DNA of 64,000 nucleotides, from NCBI GenBank assembly GCA_029582155.1, contig CM055899.1:58941349-59005348 (forward strand), given 5' to 3'. The first letter of the stretch is position 1; the number at the start of each line of letters is the position of its first letter. The stretch is from Panopea generosa (taxonomy: Eukaryota > Mollusca > Bivalvia > Adapedonta > Hiatellidae). The position numbers and the translations under genes were made by a program. This document shows positions 13,878 through 24,690 of this stretch, one piece after another. The notes beneath the pieces were generated by a model that worked only from the letters and a program-made list of their open reading frames with translations, was not told where the DNA came from and ran no database searches.

Positions 13878-14083
13878 ATAGCGATGCCTATCTTCGTGCG
13901 GCTATGGACAACAAAAGGTTAAAAGAACAAATTCAGTGCAAGATTTGCAGGCGGAGAGAGTACAAAGTTGTTTTTCTGCCATGTAGGCATTTAATCGCAT
14001 GTGTGGCATGTGCAATGAATACCGGAATATGCCCTCGTTGCCGTGGAACTATCACTGGTACATTCGAAATAGAACGAGAGTAA
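13878..14083 (+). CDS. Inhibitor-of-apoptosis-type RING finger, terminal exon
   Basis: Encodes the C-terminal RING (C3HC4) of an IAP/BIRC-like protein. In that family this domain is an E3 ubiquitin ligase module acting on caspases, on the IAP itself or on signalling partners in the cytosol. The frame shows CKIC, 11 residues, then CRHLIACVACA, then CPRC, with the family-typical 'VVFLPCRHL' and a terminal 'I.GT' stretch before the TAA. All eight zinc ligands are present. The exon starts after an acceptor at 13877; the in-frame codons upstream of it are intronic. A helical lead (DAYLRAAMDNKRLKEQIQ) precedes the RING, as in IAPs. No BIR domain was found in the window, so a RING-only IAP-like protein or a retained fragment remain possible. 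Confidence 0.8.
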
Positions 14084-14320
14084 GGGCAAATCTAGGTCTA
14101 CAACACCAACACCACCAACAATAAAAACAACAACTACAGAAACAATAATAACGATAATAATAATAATATATATGCTCCTTATATTGTCTATATAAAAATT
14201 ACTCAAAACAGGTTTTCGGTCATTTTTAAGGTCTTATAAACCTTAGTTGTGAGTTTTGCCAACCTATTACAACGTATACGTTCATTGCAAATAAAAGTCT
14301 CTTTAAGATGATATTTAGAT
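14084..14320 (+). other. Probable 3' UTR of the IAP-type gene
   Basis: Non-coding sequence after the stop codon, with (AAC)- and (AAT)-rich simple repeats at 14100-14168 and a polyadenylation signal AATAAA at 14290-14295. Transcript end not determined. Confidence 0.45.
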
Positions 14321-14515
14321 ATAAAAAATATGATAATTGCATCTTGCTTCCATTTTGATTTGAAAATGAGATAAAATGTAAGTCTGATTTATTTTCTGTG
14401 TGCCCAATTTACAGCGTATTATTATACCCAATTAAATACAGTATGTATGTCGCTATATCAGCGGGCTATATGCAATGGAGATGTTTTCAGCACCGAAATG
14501 TTAATAAAAACATGG

Positions 14516-14720
14516 AGCGCGTGGTTCAGTGGTAGAGCACCGAACCCATGATCGGAGGGTCGTGGGTTCGATTCTCCGCTACGGCTATGTGTGGTGTCCT
14601 TGAGCAAGACACTTTTCCGCATATGCTTAGTACTGGTTCTAACCAGGAAGACTTCGAGCGTGATTTGCCTAAGTTGTAAGAACTTGTTTCACAATCGAAG
14701 TAAAATAAATAAGTTTAAAC
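14516..14720 (+). mobile_element. tRNA-derived SINE with intact target-site duplication
   Basis: The head matches a tRNA-like Pol III promoter. The A box is 'tggttcagtgg' (about 14523-14533) and the B box is 'gggttcgattct' (about 14564-14575), followed by a C-rich stem remnant. The body contains 'gtccttgagcaagacacttt' and 'tactggttctaaccaggaa', both resembling conserved central domains of metazoan SINEs. The 3' end is A-rich ('taaaataaataag'). The element is flanked by an identical 14-bp direct repeat, 'taataaaaacatgg', at 14502-14515 and 14721-14734. This is the signature of LINE-mediated retroposition and suggests a comparatively recent insertion just downstream of the IAP-type gene. Confidence 0.85.
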
Positions 14721-14734
14721 TAATAAAAACATGG

Positions 14735-17039
14735 TGATATTGTATGTTATGTGTAGTTTAAAGTGTGTTTTTATATGTATCTTATTTATAGTCTAAAGCA
14801 TAGATTTTTTTTAATTTCATATTTTAACTAAAGATCCTTCAAAAAGCTTCAAATTTAAGTTCATTTTTTTTGTAATCTAAAACATTATTTAATGGTTTAT
14901 TTTGTTCGAACAAATTTATGTTTTAATGTCTTTGTTATGAAATAATTCAGTGGACATAGAAAGAAAATTGATAAAAAAGAATGTATAATTGGAATACTCA
15001 ATTTATTTATACCACTTGATTCTTAAATATCAAAACCAGTGATTAGATAAAATAATACATTACAAGAAGCATATTAATTGAATAAAGAGATTTAAAAATG
15101 TAATTGATTGATAATTTTGTTAATACAGCATAATTACCATTGTTTTAAATTACTCGATTGAAAAAATAAGCTCCACATAATATACGTATGAATGTGAACA
15201 TGTATATGCATATAGTATGTGTAAGTAAGTACTTGTGTTATGACATGTGTTACTAAATTATATGCATAAATAAAATGTTAAGCATGTTCATTTTAAATCA
15301 CATGAAATAAATTTATATTTTTCAATGATCTGACTAAAAAAAAAAGTCTGCTTGTAAACATGTTGATTGTGGCTTAAAAAAATTATTTGTATATTCTAAT
15401 AATCATAAAGTATACTTACTTGTGTATTAACATCATATATGTACTTTCTCCGTAACAAGAATACATGACAGTATTTCTCTATTTTCTATGTTTGATTTTC
15501 CACAAATTTTTGATGTATGGATTTGATTAAATGTAACCTCATTAAAAAAAACAATTGATTAACATGTATCTGGTATACATGTTTTATGTATGTATATAAG
15601 TATGCCCGTTGCGTTATGCATACGTGAAATTTTCTCTTTTTTCTTTTTTTGTAATATAATACATACAGTATGTGTTACGTCATGTATGTAAATGTATTCC
15701 TGTTTTGTATATGTTCACACGGGCCTATGGCCTACTGAATTGCAAGTAAAAGTTTCTTCTATGAAAATATTGCTTATCAGTTCTCAATTGATCTTATCAA
15801 AGCAGATAATAGTTTTTTAAAGATAGTGTTAAATATGCGCAATTGTGCTCTTTCTCTTCTTCAGCTTTTTAATTAAAAACTTGGTTTATTGCAGATTTTA
15901 GTTGAGTTTTATCATATCAAATAACTGCTTTGTATTTATATGCATAAGTTATGTTTTAAAATGTAAAAATGTCTAAAATTCTTTTAGAATGGCTATGTAC
16001 AAGTTTAAACGTTCATGTATATGTTTTGTTATATGATGTGTACATAGATGAGACGAAAATAAAGATAATACCTATGAAATGAATAGTGTTTTGTGGTACG
16101 AAAATAAAATTATTTAATTATTTAAAGAAATATAATGGTACTGAGATTACTTCCTAAAGTTTGATAATCCAAAATAAATATTTTAACTGTTTAACTGCAA
16201 ACATGTTTCATTTTGCATGTTTATGTTCGTTTAATAGTCATCGCATAGATATCGTGTAATTAACTTTTAAAACAAGTTATGATAGAATTTTTAATTAAAA
16301 CGTTTTCTTAAGATCAGTAAAATAATATGGAAATCTCATAATCCTTGTACAACCCCCCCCCCCCCTCCCCCCACTCCCTGTCTGTGTTTCAAGTCTCAAA
16401 CAATGCGATAAGCTAGTGTTTATTTATGGCCTTAATTACCCCCTACCCCTACCCCGGAGGCAAAACTTGTAATTTTATTTGGGGTAATGATATAATCTGT
16501 TAGAATGTAATTGTGTAATTATATTTCAAGACAAGTTTGTTGTTCAGTTTTTTAAGCTGTTTGATTTAACATCGATATTTAGACAAATTGATCATAAATT
16601 CAAATTTTATAAACCGATAATAGAGCGGGGAAAAAGAAAGATTAGCGTTTGTCTCCAAATTTGTGTATTTTTCAATTATGCGATTGCTTTATTAATTAAA
16701 TGTGTTGGTAATAATTCTTTAAACAATTTTTTTTTTTTATGACTTACGTTCATTTTTAAGTTTATTTTTTTAAACATAGATCCTCTCGTATATTAAAATG
16801 GTATGCAAAAAATATCAAACTGTTGTAACAACATTATCTTATGGTATCATAACAAGAGGTTCTTAAAAGAAGTTGTTAAAAATGGATTATGGTCAAATAC
16901 CATTTTAGGCTTTATTAAAAACTCATGCGCTAATATAATGATGTCTGTTTCAAATAAGATTTTATAAAATTATATAACCGTAATAATTATATTTATAAAA
17001 AAACAACAACATAAAGTTTAAAATGTCATTTGAATATCT
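14735..17039. other. AT-rich intergenic sequence with LINE-tail-like motif
   Basis: No genes recognised. 'cgggcctatggcctactgaa' at 15718-15737 resembles the 3' tails of the LINEs in this window, so the AT-rich stretch from roughly 14.75 to 15.75 kb could be decayed LINE 3' sequence. A C-rich simple tract lies at 16353-16373. Confidence 0.4.
16353..16373. repeat. Poly-C tract
   Basis: Nearly pure C run interrupted by a single T. Likely length-variable. Confidence 0.9.
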
Positions 17040-17165
17040 GTGCACTTGTCCCGTTAATTCAGACAGTAATGCGTCTGACAATCAACCCACGGGTCGTGAG
17101 TTCGAATCCCCGAGAGCACCAGTCTCTGTGATGATTGATTAACGACATAATGTTTTATTGTCAAT
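17040..17165 (+). repeat. tRNA-like SINE fragment
   Basis: Contains a B box 'gagttcgaatccc' (17099-17111) and an A-box-like 'taattcagacagtaatg' (17055-17071) with spacing typical of a tRNA head. No complete cloverleaf or mature 3' end is visible, so a SINE head is more likely than a functional tRNA. Confidence 0.55.
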
Positions 17166-17639
17166 CGGTCTCTTTCAAATATAAGTTTATATAATCTAAT
17201 AATCGTAATAAATTTATTTATTTACAGTAATACAAAATAATCAATCTTTATCTGTTGATTGATAATAAAATAAACTTTATCAAAGTATATTGACATTTGT
17301 AATTAAAATCATTGATATATGTTATATTTTTACACATTAAATCTAATAAAATTATTTAAGCGCGTAAGTAAAATTCAATAATTTCTTTTTTACACATCAA
17401 AACCACCAAAACTTGCTTACTAAAACGAAGGACGTATATAAGTTATTGTAATAAACGAATAGTTCTATTATACCCGAGGGCATATAACACGTCACGGCTA
17501 CTTGATCTTAATGTCAGAGCGGAACGATACCTGTATGTTTTATCACGGTCTAAGGGAAATAACTGGGAGTCATCTCCAATATCATCAAAATGCCCAGGGG
17601 CAATTATCAGACTCTTGGGAAATGTCTGAAACAGTCCAG

Positions 17640-18470
17640 TATGCTACATTTACAATATTTGTTGATTTTAAGACATCGTACGATAATGTTGGTTGATGGA
17701 AATTTAACATGGTACATAACATTTAATGGTAAAATGTTTTAGGCTTATAATCTTGATTTATTTTTGTGTCATCTTTTGTTTGTATAACGGTTTGAAATAT
17801 GATTGTTTATATGTTCAAATTGGTCTTAGACAATGGTGTTTTCTATCTATGTCACTTTTCATGTGTTTTCTATTGTTTTCAATTGTTTTGCTTATGATTA
17901 GTTTGCTTGTAAAATAAACTATTTAGACATTGAAAAAAGATATTGGTTGTGAAAATAAAGCTTGTATCATGCTATATGCTAACGAGATTATCCTTCTGGT
18001 TGACAAAGAAACATATATACAGCTGATGCTAAATACGCTATTGTTGTGGTATCACGCCAATTTTATGTACATTGCTCTATTGGAAACAAATAGTGTTTGT
18101 TTTATGCAAGGTCTGCCTCAAACTGATTTGAGATTTACTTAGGAAGAATCTGACATTTCTTTAAAAGACAAATAAATTTATTTTGGTGTAACTTCAAATG
18201 AAAAATTATATCATAACACTGCCTCCCTTGTTTCTCAGTCAGTCGGAAGGGCATTTGGTTCGTTAATTACAAAATGTAAACCATTGGTAGTATGCATTAT
18301 AACATTAACATTAACATTAACATGTTTGAGTTAATGGTTCTATCTATTGATAGATTAAAGAATCAACCTATTGTCGCATACGGTGCAACAATTTTGGGAA
18401 ATCAATCTTTTCATGTATCGACTTTAAACATAGTAAAGCTGTGAGATCATTTATTCGTTCGCCATGTAAT
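17640..18470 (+). pseudogene. Degenerate LINE reverse transcriptase
   Basis: Successive frames carry RT landmarks in the correct order. 'FVDFKTSYDNV' (17651-17690) corresponds to the catalytic 'FVDFxKAFDxV' block. 'GLRQWCFLSMSLF' (near 17822) corresponds to 'GxRQGCxLSPxLF'. 'MLYANEIILLVDKE' (near 17970) corresponds to the 'LLYADDxVLLA' active site, with DD changed to NE. 'SVGRAFGSLITKCK' (near 18237) and a 'GATILGNQSF'-like piece belong to the thumb and connection region. Frames shift repeatedly with stops between. The active-site loss and frameshifts show it is inactive. Confidence 0.75.
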
Positions 18471-19330
18471 GTGTCATCTGGTGCAGTGTCAGATAAATAT
18501 GGCACGTGAACCGGATTCGGTTAAACCATATACATGTTACAAGATTCAATATAGAAATGATTTATATATTGTTATAATAGAAAAGACCCCCTGTGTTAAA
18601 CAATGCATTAATATAACAAATAATGATCATGTTAAGATGAAGCAAAAAAATGCTTATACGTATTAAACTGATTATAGCAATAAGAACAAAACTTAACGGT
18701 ATAATATTGTCAGTTTAGAACATAGTAGAAATGGTACAGGTATAAATAATAATAATAATAACATTAAAAATAATAATAAAGTCTTTATTTAAAGAGGGAA
18801 CACAGTTGGAATATTCTCTAATCTTCCCTGTGATTCTCTATTATATACATGTTAATAAAAGTGAGTAATAACAAAATATATTCAACAGAATCAATACAAT
18901 TTGGAAACTTATAAACAAAATAGTTAATTATTTCTGTTGAAATATTCGATTCGTAATATATATTTCAATTAACAATGAATATTGTTTATTTAGTTAACTC
19001 AATAATATATTTCAAAGGAAATGTATATTAGTATTATAATGTAAAATTTACACTTGAAAATGATGAATTCACTACAGAATATATTTAGACAGGCAATGTT
19101 ACATTCAATGATTTATCGGAAGAATCAACTTACTGCAAGTTTTATGTTTTGTAAGACAATGAAAATATATCTTTGTTGTGACAGGGGACTGTTATATTAA
19201 AATTTTATATAATATCTCTTAAATTCTTGAACCGATGAAGCATTTTTAATATGGTTCGGAAGGAAAGACCAGATTTTGGATCCAGAATATATAAGAGTAT
19301 TGGTTTTGGTACATATAGAGAATAATTTGA
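18471..19330. other. AT-rich sequence with (AAT)n
   Basis: No supported gene. An (AAT)n-rich stretch lies at 18746-18779. The open frame at 18469-18666 directly follows the LINE remnant but has no recognisable motif. Confidence 0.45.
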
Positions 19331-19612
19331 CTATGAACGTTGATTTTTAGAATGTATATTTGATGTAGGAGTAAAATTATTTTGTAAATACTCTGGGACA
19401 AAGTTGTTGATGATCTTGAACATTAAAATAGCATTTTTATATTCTTCTCTTTCGTGGAATTCCATCCATTTTAGATCTTTAAATAATGTTTCAGATGGTG
19501 TATCACTGTCTTTATCAATGATAAATCTTGCAGCACGTTTTTGAAATTTATCAAATATATATATAACATACAATGGGTTGATTTTGAAGCTTTTGAAGAA
19601 ATGCTTCTTCAT
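19331..19612 (-). pseudogene. C-terminal piece of a CR1-like LINE polymerase
   Basis: A 93-codon minus-strand frame reads 'FQKRAARFIIDKDSDTPSET' and then a 'LKWMEFHEREEYKNAILMFK' segment. This is the conserved tail of CR1/jockey-like RT proteins ('LQKRAARxIxD......LxWxxxxERxxYxKxxxxYK'). It lies about 130 bp downstream (in element orientation) of the endonuclease of the same strand. Most of the RT palm domain, several hundred codons, is therefore missing, and the element is internally deleted. Confidence 0.75.
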
Positions 19613-19740
19613 TAAATTGTTCCATGCATTTGTAATTAATGATATTAGGTATATTGCTTTTTTTGCTGTTTCTGTATTAATTTTTGTGTCATGCGTATTT
19701 GGTAATTATCAATTATAAGACAGTTCTGGAAAACTAATTT

Positions 19741-20052
19741 CTATAACTTTTTTACATTACTTTCTTTGTAAGTGTACATATGATCAATTAAAGACGATGT
19801 GGAAGAGGTCACACGCGTTGGTGTCTCAACCATTTGTTTCAAATGAAAAGCATCTATCACATCTAACCAGCGTTGGCAAACATTTGTTACATTGTTAAAA
19901 TTTAAGTCGCCCATTAAATGTATTTCCATAATTTCTGTTTGAACCTTTTCGAGAATTATCTCAAATTAGTCTATCCAAGATTTAGTTGATGTTGGCCGGT
20001 AAACATATACAAACATAAATGGTTTCTGCTGTCCATGTTTAATTTCGAGCCA
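19741..20052 (-). pseudogene. C-terminal part of LINE apurinic-like endonuclease (EEP)
   Basis: Minus-strand codons include 'FMFVYVYRPTSTKSW' and then 'LMGDLNFNNV', the GDxN motif of the endonuclease/exonuclease/phosphatase fold used for target nicking. They continue with 'MVETPTRVTSSTSSLIDHMY', matching the conserved 'PTRxTxxSxTxIDxI' end of the domain. A stop and frame change lie between the first two pieces. The N-terminal half is separated from this part by a 465-bp MITE at 20058-20522. Confidence 0.75.
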
Positions 20053-20057
20053 TATAG

Positions 20058-20522
20058 GACTCACACCAGTATTATCTCCATTGAGTACTTCGGACCTACA
20101 GATAAAGGAGGTTGAAATAAAACTTTAGTTCTCTTTTTCTTCTTTTTTTCAGGGGTTTGTACTGCAATGGTTTGTTTTTTGCTAGCATGGTCAGTATTTT
20201 AGAAATCACCACTGAAAATATGAAGCTGATAGCACCAGCTTTCTGGACAATTCTGTGTCATTTCAGAATTGTTGGTTCGAGCCGCACCTAGGGCGAATAG
20301 TTGATATATTATTACTCTGAATATTGATAGGTCTCACAAAAGCATTGAATTTAAAAACAACCAACCTGGTCAAGGTATGCTTCTTTTTCTTTATAATTGC
20401 ATATCTTGAACCAGTGAAGAATTTGAACCCAGACATATGCTGCAGAATTTAATTTTTCACTCTGTTTTGGACATAAATGTTGCAATGGAGCCCTATGGGA
20501 AATGTAATAGTGGTGTGAGACG
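20058..20522 (+). mobile_element. MITE of the 'CTCACACCACTATTA' family, copy 1
   Basis: A non-coding 465-bp element with imperfect terminal inverted repeats. It starts 'gactcacaccagtattatct' and ends 'aatgtaatagtggtgtgagacg', whose reverse complement begins 'cgtctcacaccactatta'. It is flanked by TATAG at 20053-20057 and 20523-20527, a 5-bp target duplication. It interrupts the LINE endonuclease reading frame, and removing it with one TATAG restores continuity of the flanking coding similarity. Related copies are at 54007-54448 (same orientation) and 55269-55721 (opposite). No transposase is encoded, and the autonomous partner is unknown. Confidence 0.85.
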
Positions 20523-20527
20523 TATAG

Positions 20528-21024
20528 TTTTTAAGCTATCTAATTCAAGATCACTGCGTCTTTGTCATAAGATTCCACCCCTTACATAAATAACAAGATC
20601 ACCACCATTTGTGTGTCTATCTTGGCGGAATATTTGAAAATTAAATATAGCAATTTCCTTATTGGTAAAGGTGTCATTAAGAAATGTTCCACATAATCCA
20701 AAAATGTCAAAGTTTTGTTGTTCGTTTCACTCCATCAAGTTTGGTATATAAAAATTGTATGTTTAAATGTATAATATGTAGTCCTTGTTTGTTTAACCAT
20801 TGTGTGCAATTTTGAGTCACTGAGTTGCGGTCTTCTTTTAGAATCGTCTGCCCCTGAAGTGTAGTTAAAACTATGGTGATTGGTACATCATCCATGGGGG
20901 TTGAGGCTTGCTCATTAAGCACTCGGTCCTTTCTGGCTCGTTTGTTTGCTGTTAACTGGTTTACTCCCCTGATATGGGCCATGACGAAAAGGAGTTCTAT
21001 CAGAATTTTCTCTTCTGACAGCAA
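20528..21024 (-). pseudogene. N-terminal part of LINE endonuclease plus linker
   Basis: On the minus strand the frame runs through a K/R-rich linker into 'LHIIHLNIQFLYTKLDGVK', then 'FDIFGLCGTFLND' and 'DRHTNGGDLVIYVR'. This is the N-terminal EEP-fold signature ('xxxHxNxxSLxxKxDEL....DIxxLxET....R....GGGVxxYV') of non-LTR retrotransposon endonucleases. The catalytic Glu expected in 'xxET' is replaced by Gly, and a stop follows. It is the same element as the SGNH piece upstream and the pieces at 19.3-20.05 kb. Confidence 0.75.
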
Positions 21025-21060
21025 TGTTTAATTTTGGTGTACACTACTATTTAAAGGTTA

Positions 21061-21548
21061 ACACCAAATGTTGCTCCTCCTTCAGCATTGAGATGGATTT
21101 CATCATGGTAGAGTGAAGAGTCACCGACAAAATCCCGTGTAGTATCTACATACAAAAATTAAATTCTTTTTTCTGCACATAGATCTTTCAATGATGCATT
21201 CTCTTCATTTATTCGTTGAAGTGAAAGTTTGTCCCTTCTTTTTTGGAGTACTGAGGACACCACAATATTGATATCTTTATTGCAGTGTTGCACGACATTT
21301 ACCAGATCCCTAAAGTCCTCCATTATTGACTCTGGTGCATCAGCATCTGAAAGGATATTAATACTATCATGAATAACAATGACATCAGTTTTCTTGATTA
21401 TCTCAGTTGTCTGTGTCATTGTGGCAATAATATTCTCTATTGCTATCACTCTGGCACCAGACTGAGAATTTATTGTCAGATCTAATTTGTTCTCAGGTAG
21501 TTTTTGTTTGCTTAGAATTCTGGTTACTGAGTCCCCTAGAATTAGCAC
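21061..21548 (-). pseudogene. SGNH-hydrolase/esterase-like domain of a CR1-like LINE
   Basis: The minus-strand frame begins 'MLILGDSVTRILS', the GDS block I of the SGNH hydrolase superfamily with the nucleophilic Ser. It continues with 'NSQSGARV' (block II Gly), 'VIVIHDSINILSDADAPESI' (block III; the expected 'GxN' is 'DSIN', so the oxyanion-hole Gly is altered), and 'VVSSVLQKRRDKL'. After a frame change near 21150 it reads 'YHDEIHLNAEGG', giving the DxxH catalytic pair. SGNH esterase domains are known in the first ORF of CR1-type LINEs; their role in retrotransposition is unclear. Neighbouring endonuclease and RT pieces on the same strand support a single element spanning 21.55 to 19.33 kb. 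Confidence 0.75.
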
Positions 21549-23856
21549 TTTTGGTATTTTGTTTGTACTCTGTTTTGTGCAGGCTCAGGCTGTGTGTATT
21601 AAGTGTTCCCAGAGTTCTGAAAATGGTGGTTTTCCATATTGTGTGCGCATCCTGTTCCTTGAGCTAAAATTGTCTTTGTCTTATAAGCCATTATAACTAC
21701 TTTCTGTACTGCTATTTCAGCTGTAGCCATTAAGGCTGTTTTGCCTTTGTTTTGACTTAAGTAATATTTCCATCATTTCATCAAAGGCGTTTTGTTGACA
21801 AATTGAGATTGAAACACAATCATTGTTTTTAAAAATATTAACATCATAGAGACTATCTTCAAACTGTTATCAAATTACTATTTAAAAAAATCGCTATGAA
21901 CTGCTACTAGTTTGTGAAAAGGGATGCCCGATCTGTAAATGGAAAATGAGATATTTGTCATCTTTAAACGTTCATTATATATTGAAACATTAATTTGGTT
22001 ACTATTTTAATGAAATATTACGACCCAATGGGTCTTTATCAAGGATACATGGCAATTTGACATTAAATCTCATTGATTGTAACAGTATCGACACATATTA
22101 ATGACAATATTCTTTATAAAAAGCCATTGAGTTAGAATGTAACCAAATTAATATTTTATTTACATGTACTACCAAAACGGTGGACACTCTATCATAGTTA
22201 TACTGACATAGATCACAATTGATTGATACTTTTTCTACCTTCATTAAATATTGCTAATGGTTATTCAGTGGGATAAATAGATTTTCTATTGAATAATTCT
22301 GATTTGGTAAGCAATTCAGCCAAAAAATCATATTATTATAAACCTGCATGTTTACTACATTGATTTTAAGGTTGCTGTTCTACATGAATTCGTTTTATTA
22401 CATTTGAGCAATGACTGTTTGTCAGGTCAAAGCAAATATGATTTGAGAGGATAGCATATTTCTTAGACTAAACATATTTCAAAAAACATCTCTGTAGATT
22501 TTGAAATCTAAGATTTAACTTGATTTTGAGTATTTTATTAGGGGATAAAGTATATACAATTGCACTTACTTGTACATTGTAAATAAAGATCTTGGAAACT
22601 TGGAAATAGATGGATGCTGTGTTGTTATTGTATAAAATAAAAATGCTTTAATGTAAACAGCAGATGAATTTGTCAGAGAAATGATACAGTATCTCTTCAC
22701 TGTAAACGGTGTATGACTTACGATTTTATTATTGTATGTGGTTACGATTTAAATATACTGTTCTATCTGTATGTTTTGTAATAAATGCGCCTGAATGAGA
22801 AATATAATGATAATAAAATCAATGTCTTCAAAGAGAAGAAATCACAAACGTGCTGTTTCTATCATTTAACAAGGTACTTTGAATATATAATATAGCTGGG
22901 GAAGAAAGAACTATGATTTAAAGTTCTTTCTTTATGGTGTATTATATAGAACCAATCAGATTTCTTTTATTTTGTCTGTAATTTTTTAGTATTTGTAATA
23001 TTTGTTATTAATATTATGACACACGTGACGATTGCTTCTTGTATTTACGATGTTATGTATAACACCTTTGCTTTATATATATTGCATAATAATATCGAGA
23101 CACAATAAGACTTAGTCGTTTTTTCCACCCATTGGCAATATTATAAATAGTATTACGCTACACATAAATTAGTATAGTCTTTTTCAATATCATGATACTA
23201 TATTTCCTTTGTAATGAATGAAAAACAAAATTAGGTGTTTATGGTATAAACCATGCTTATTAGCTTGTGACTACAACAAATATTCCCATGGGTTGTTAAC
23301 AATACTTAGTGATGATGTTTGCTAAACAACGCATATATTGACATATATTTAGACAAATATAAGAAAATCATAAACAAGTCATATCTAAATTATTGATTTA
23401 TATAATGAAATAATGTGTCAATGTCGTAGATAAGAAAGAATAAATTAGTTTTCAGTCAACACCTGATTAATGAAAACAGCCTTGTTAATTTTCACAATTC
23501 TCACAGACCGTGGGTATTGATGAAAATTTCAAATCAGGCACGATTTTGCTATTAGAGATATTTTATGATTGGGGTTAATGTCAGAAACATTTTTCATTAG
23601 TTTTGTGGAACACCTTGCTGTTTCTGCGATAAATACAACCATCTCTTGTTTGTGCTAAAGACGATCTGGTATTATGGGTCGCCACGATCTTGGGGGGTGG
23701 GGGATGGAATGAGGGTTCAATAATTCATACTGAGTCATTGACAGAGAGGGGATTAAGTAACCTTGAATTATTTTATTATAGTCCCGTTTTCGCAGAAATT
23801 TAGATTGTTGTTTATTTGGTTATACATTTTGGTTGTTTATAATATTTGGTATAAGT
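21549..23856. other. AT-rich sequence without recognised genes
   Basis: No supported genes. The part adjoining 21548 may be 5' sequence of the minus-strand LINE. Open frames on the plus strand at 21440-21696 are shadows of the SGNH region or of its leader. Confidence 0.45.
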
Positions 23857-23998
23857 GCTTTGTGGCAACCCTTAGTGTAACAAAAACCTTTAGTGCAAGA
23901 ATTGTTACACTAAGGTATGAAACCGAAACCCTTAGTGTAAAAAAAATAATTTTTTGAAACACTAAGGGTCATAACCGAAACCGTTAGTGTAACACAAA
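23857..23998. repeat. Cluster of short inverted repeats ('CCTTAGTGTAACA')
   Basis: Two nested hairpins are visible. 'ccttagtgtaaca' at 23870-23882 pairs perfectly with 23903-23915 (20-nt loop). 'acccttagtgt' at 23928-23938 pairs perfectly with 23959-23969. A further degenerate copy ('ccgttagtgtaaca') lies at 23981-23994. The leading 'gctttgtggcaaccctta' is the reverse complement of sequence at 35.50-35.53 kb, so this is a dispersed element. Confidence 0.8.
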
Positions 23999-24262
23999 TG
24001 GATTTTGCAAACGCATCCGAAATATCTCTGTTCTGAACATCCTTGTGATGTTTCACCGAATTCAATCGGATGGAAATAATACTGGTAAAGTGCTTAGAGC
24101 GATTTTTTATTTTAAGTAACGGTCACCGTTACTAAATTGGTTTGACCTAAAATCGTGACGAAAGGAAGAACGAACGGTCGGACGAACGGTACGATGGACG
24201 GACATTGGTAGTACGTACCCCCCCCCCCCCCCCCCCCCATTACAAGGCAGTTGCATTAACAA
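23999..24262 (+). repeat. Dispersed repeat with internal poly-C, copy 1
   Basis: Shares 'caaacgcatccgaa', 'gcgattttttattttaagtaac' versus 'gcgattttctatttttagtaac', 'ggacgg' runs and a C-rich tract followed by 'ccatt.caaggy.gttgcat' with 35.00-35.30 kb. The poly-C tract is at 24218-24238. It has the appearance of a common molluscan dispersed repeat carrying an expandable simple-sequence core. Confidence 0.65.
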
Positions 24263-24690
24263 CATGTTACTGTAACCGGGGTTGACTCTTTATGTTTAAG
24301 TACTCTGGTTATTTGATTGAAACCTTTTACACACTTTTTTTCATTATAAAGTTTTATTCATCACATTTTTTTATCACTGAAAATACATATAGCATTACAT
24401 AAATACAGAGTAACAATGTATCACATATATAACATATACAATACACATTTAAAATATATTATAATAAACATTACAATAATTTTAACGATAGCTTGCTTTT
24501 TCTTATGATTTAATGAATTAAGCTGATTTCAAACTGAGTTTATCTTTTGCTTAATATAAATCTTTACACAATTTAACATTTTATCATATGTGATTATCAT
24601 TATAGCTAAGAGCAGTAATGCATTGTACAATAAATAAGATAAACATTGCAATAAATAATACATTATCAGGCATGTACCAAACGTTTTGGA

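Noticed and set aside
17040-17125. A functional tRNA gene
   Set aside because: Box A/B-like motifs are present but no complete cloverleaf, so a SINE head is more likely; the same holds for 14516, 29716 and 59711.
21440-21696. Two overlapping plus-strand frames with Leu/Val/Cys-rich composition
   Set aside because: Antisense shadows of the SGNH-domain region and its leader on the minus strand.
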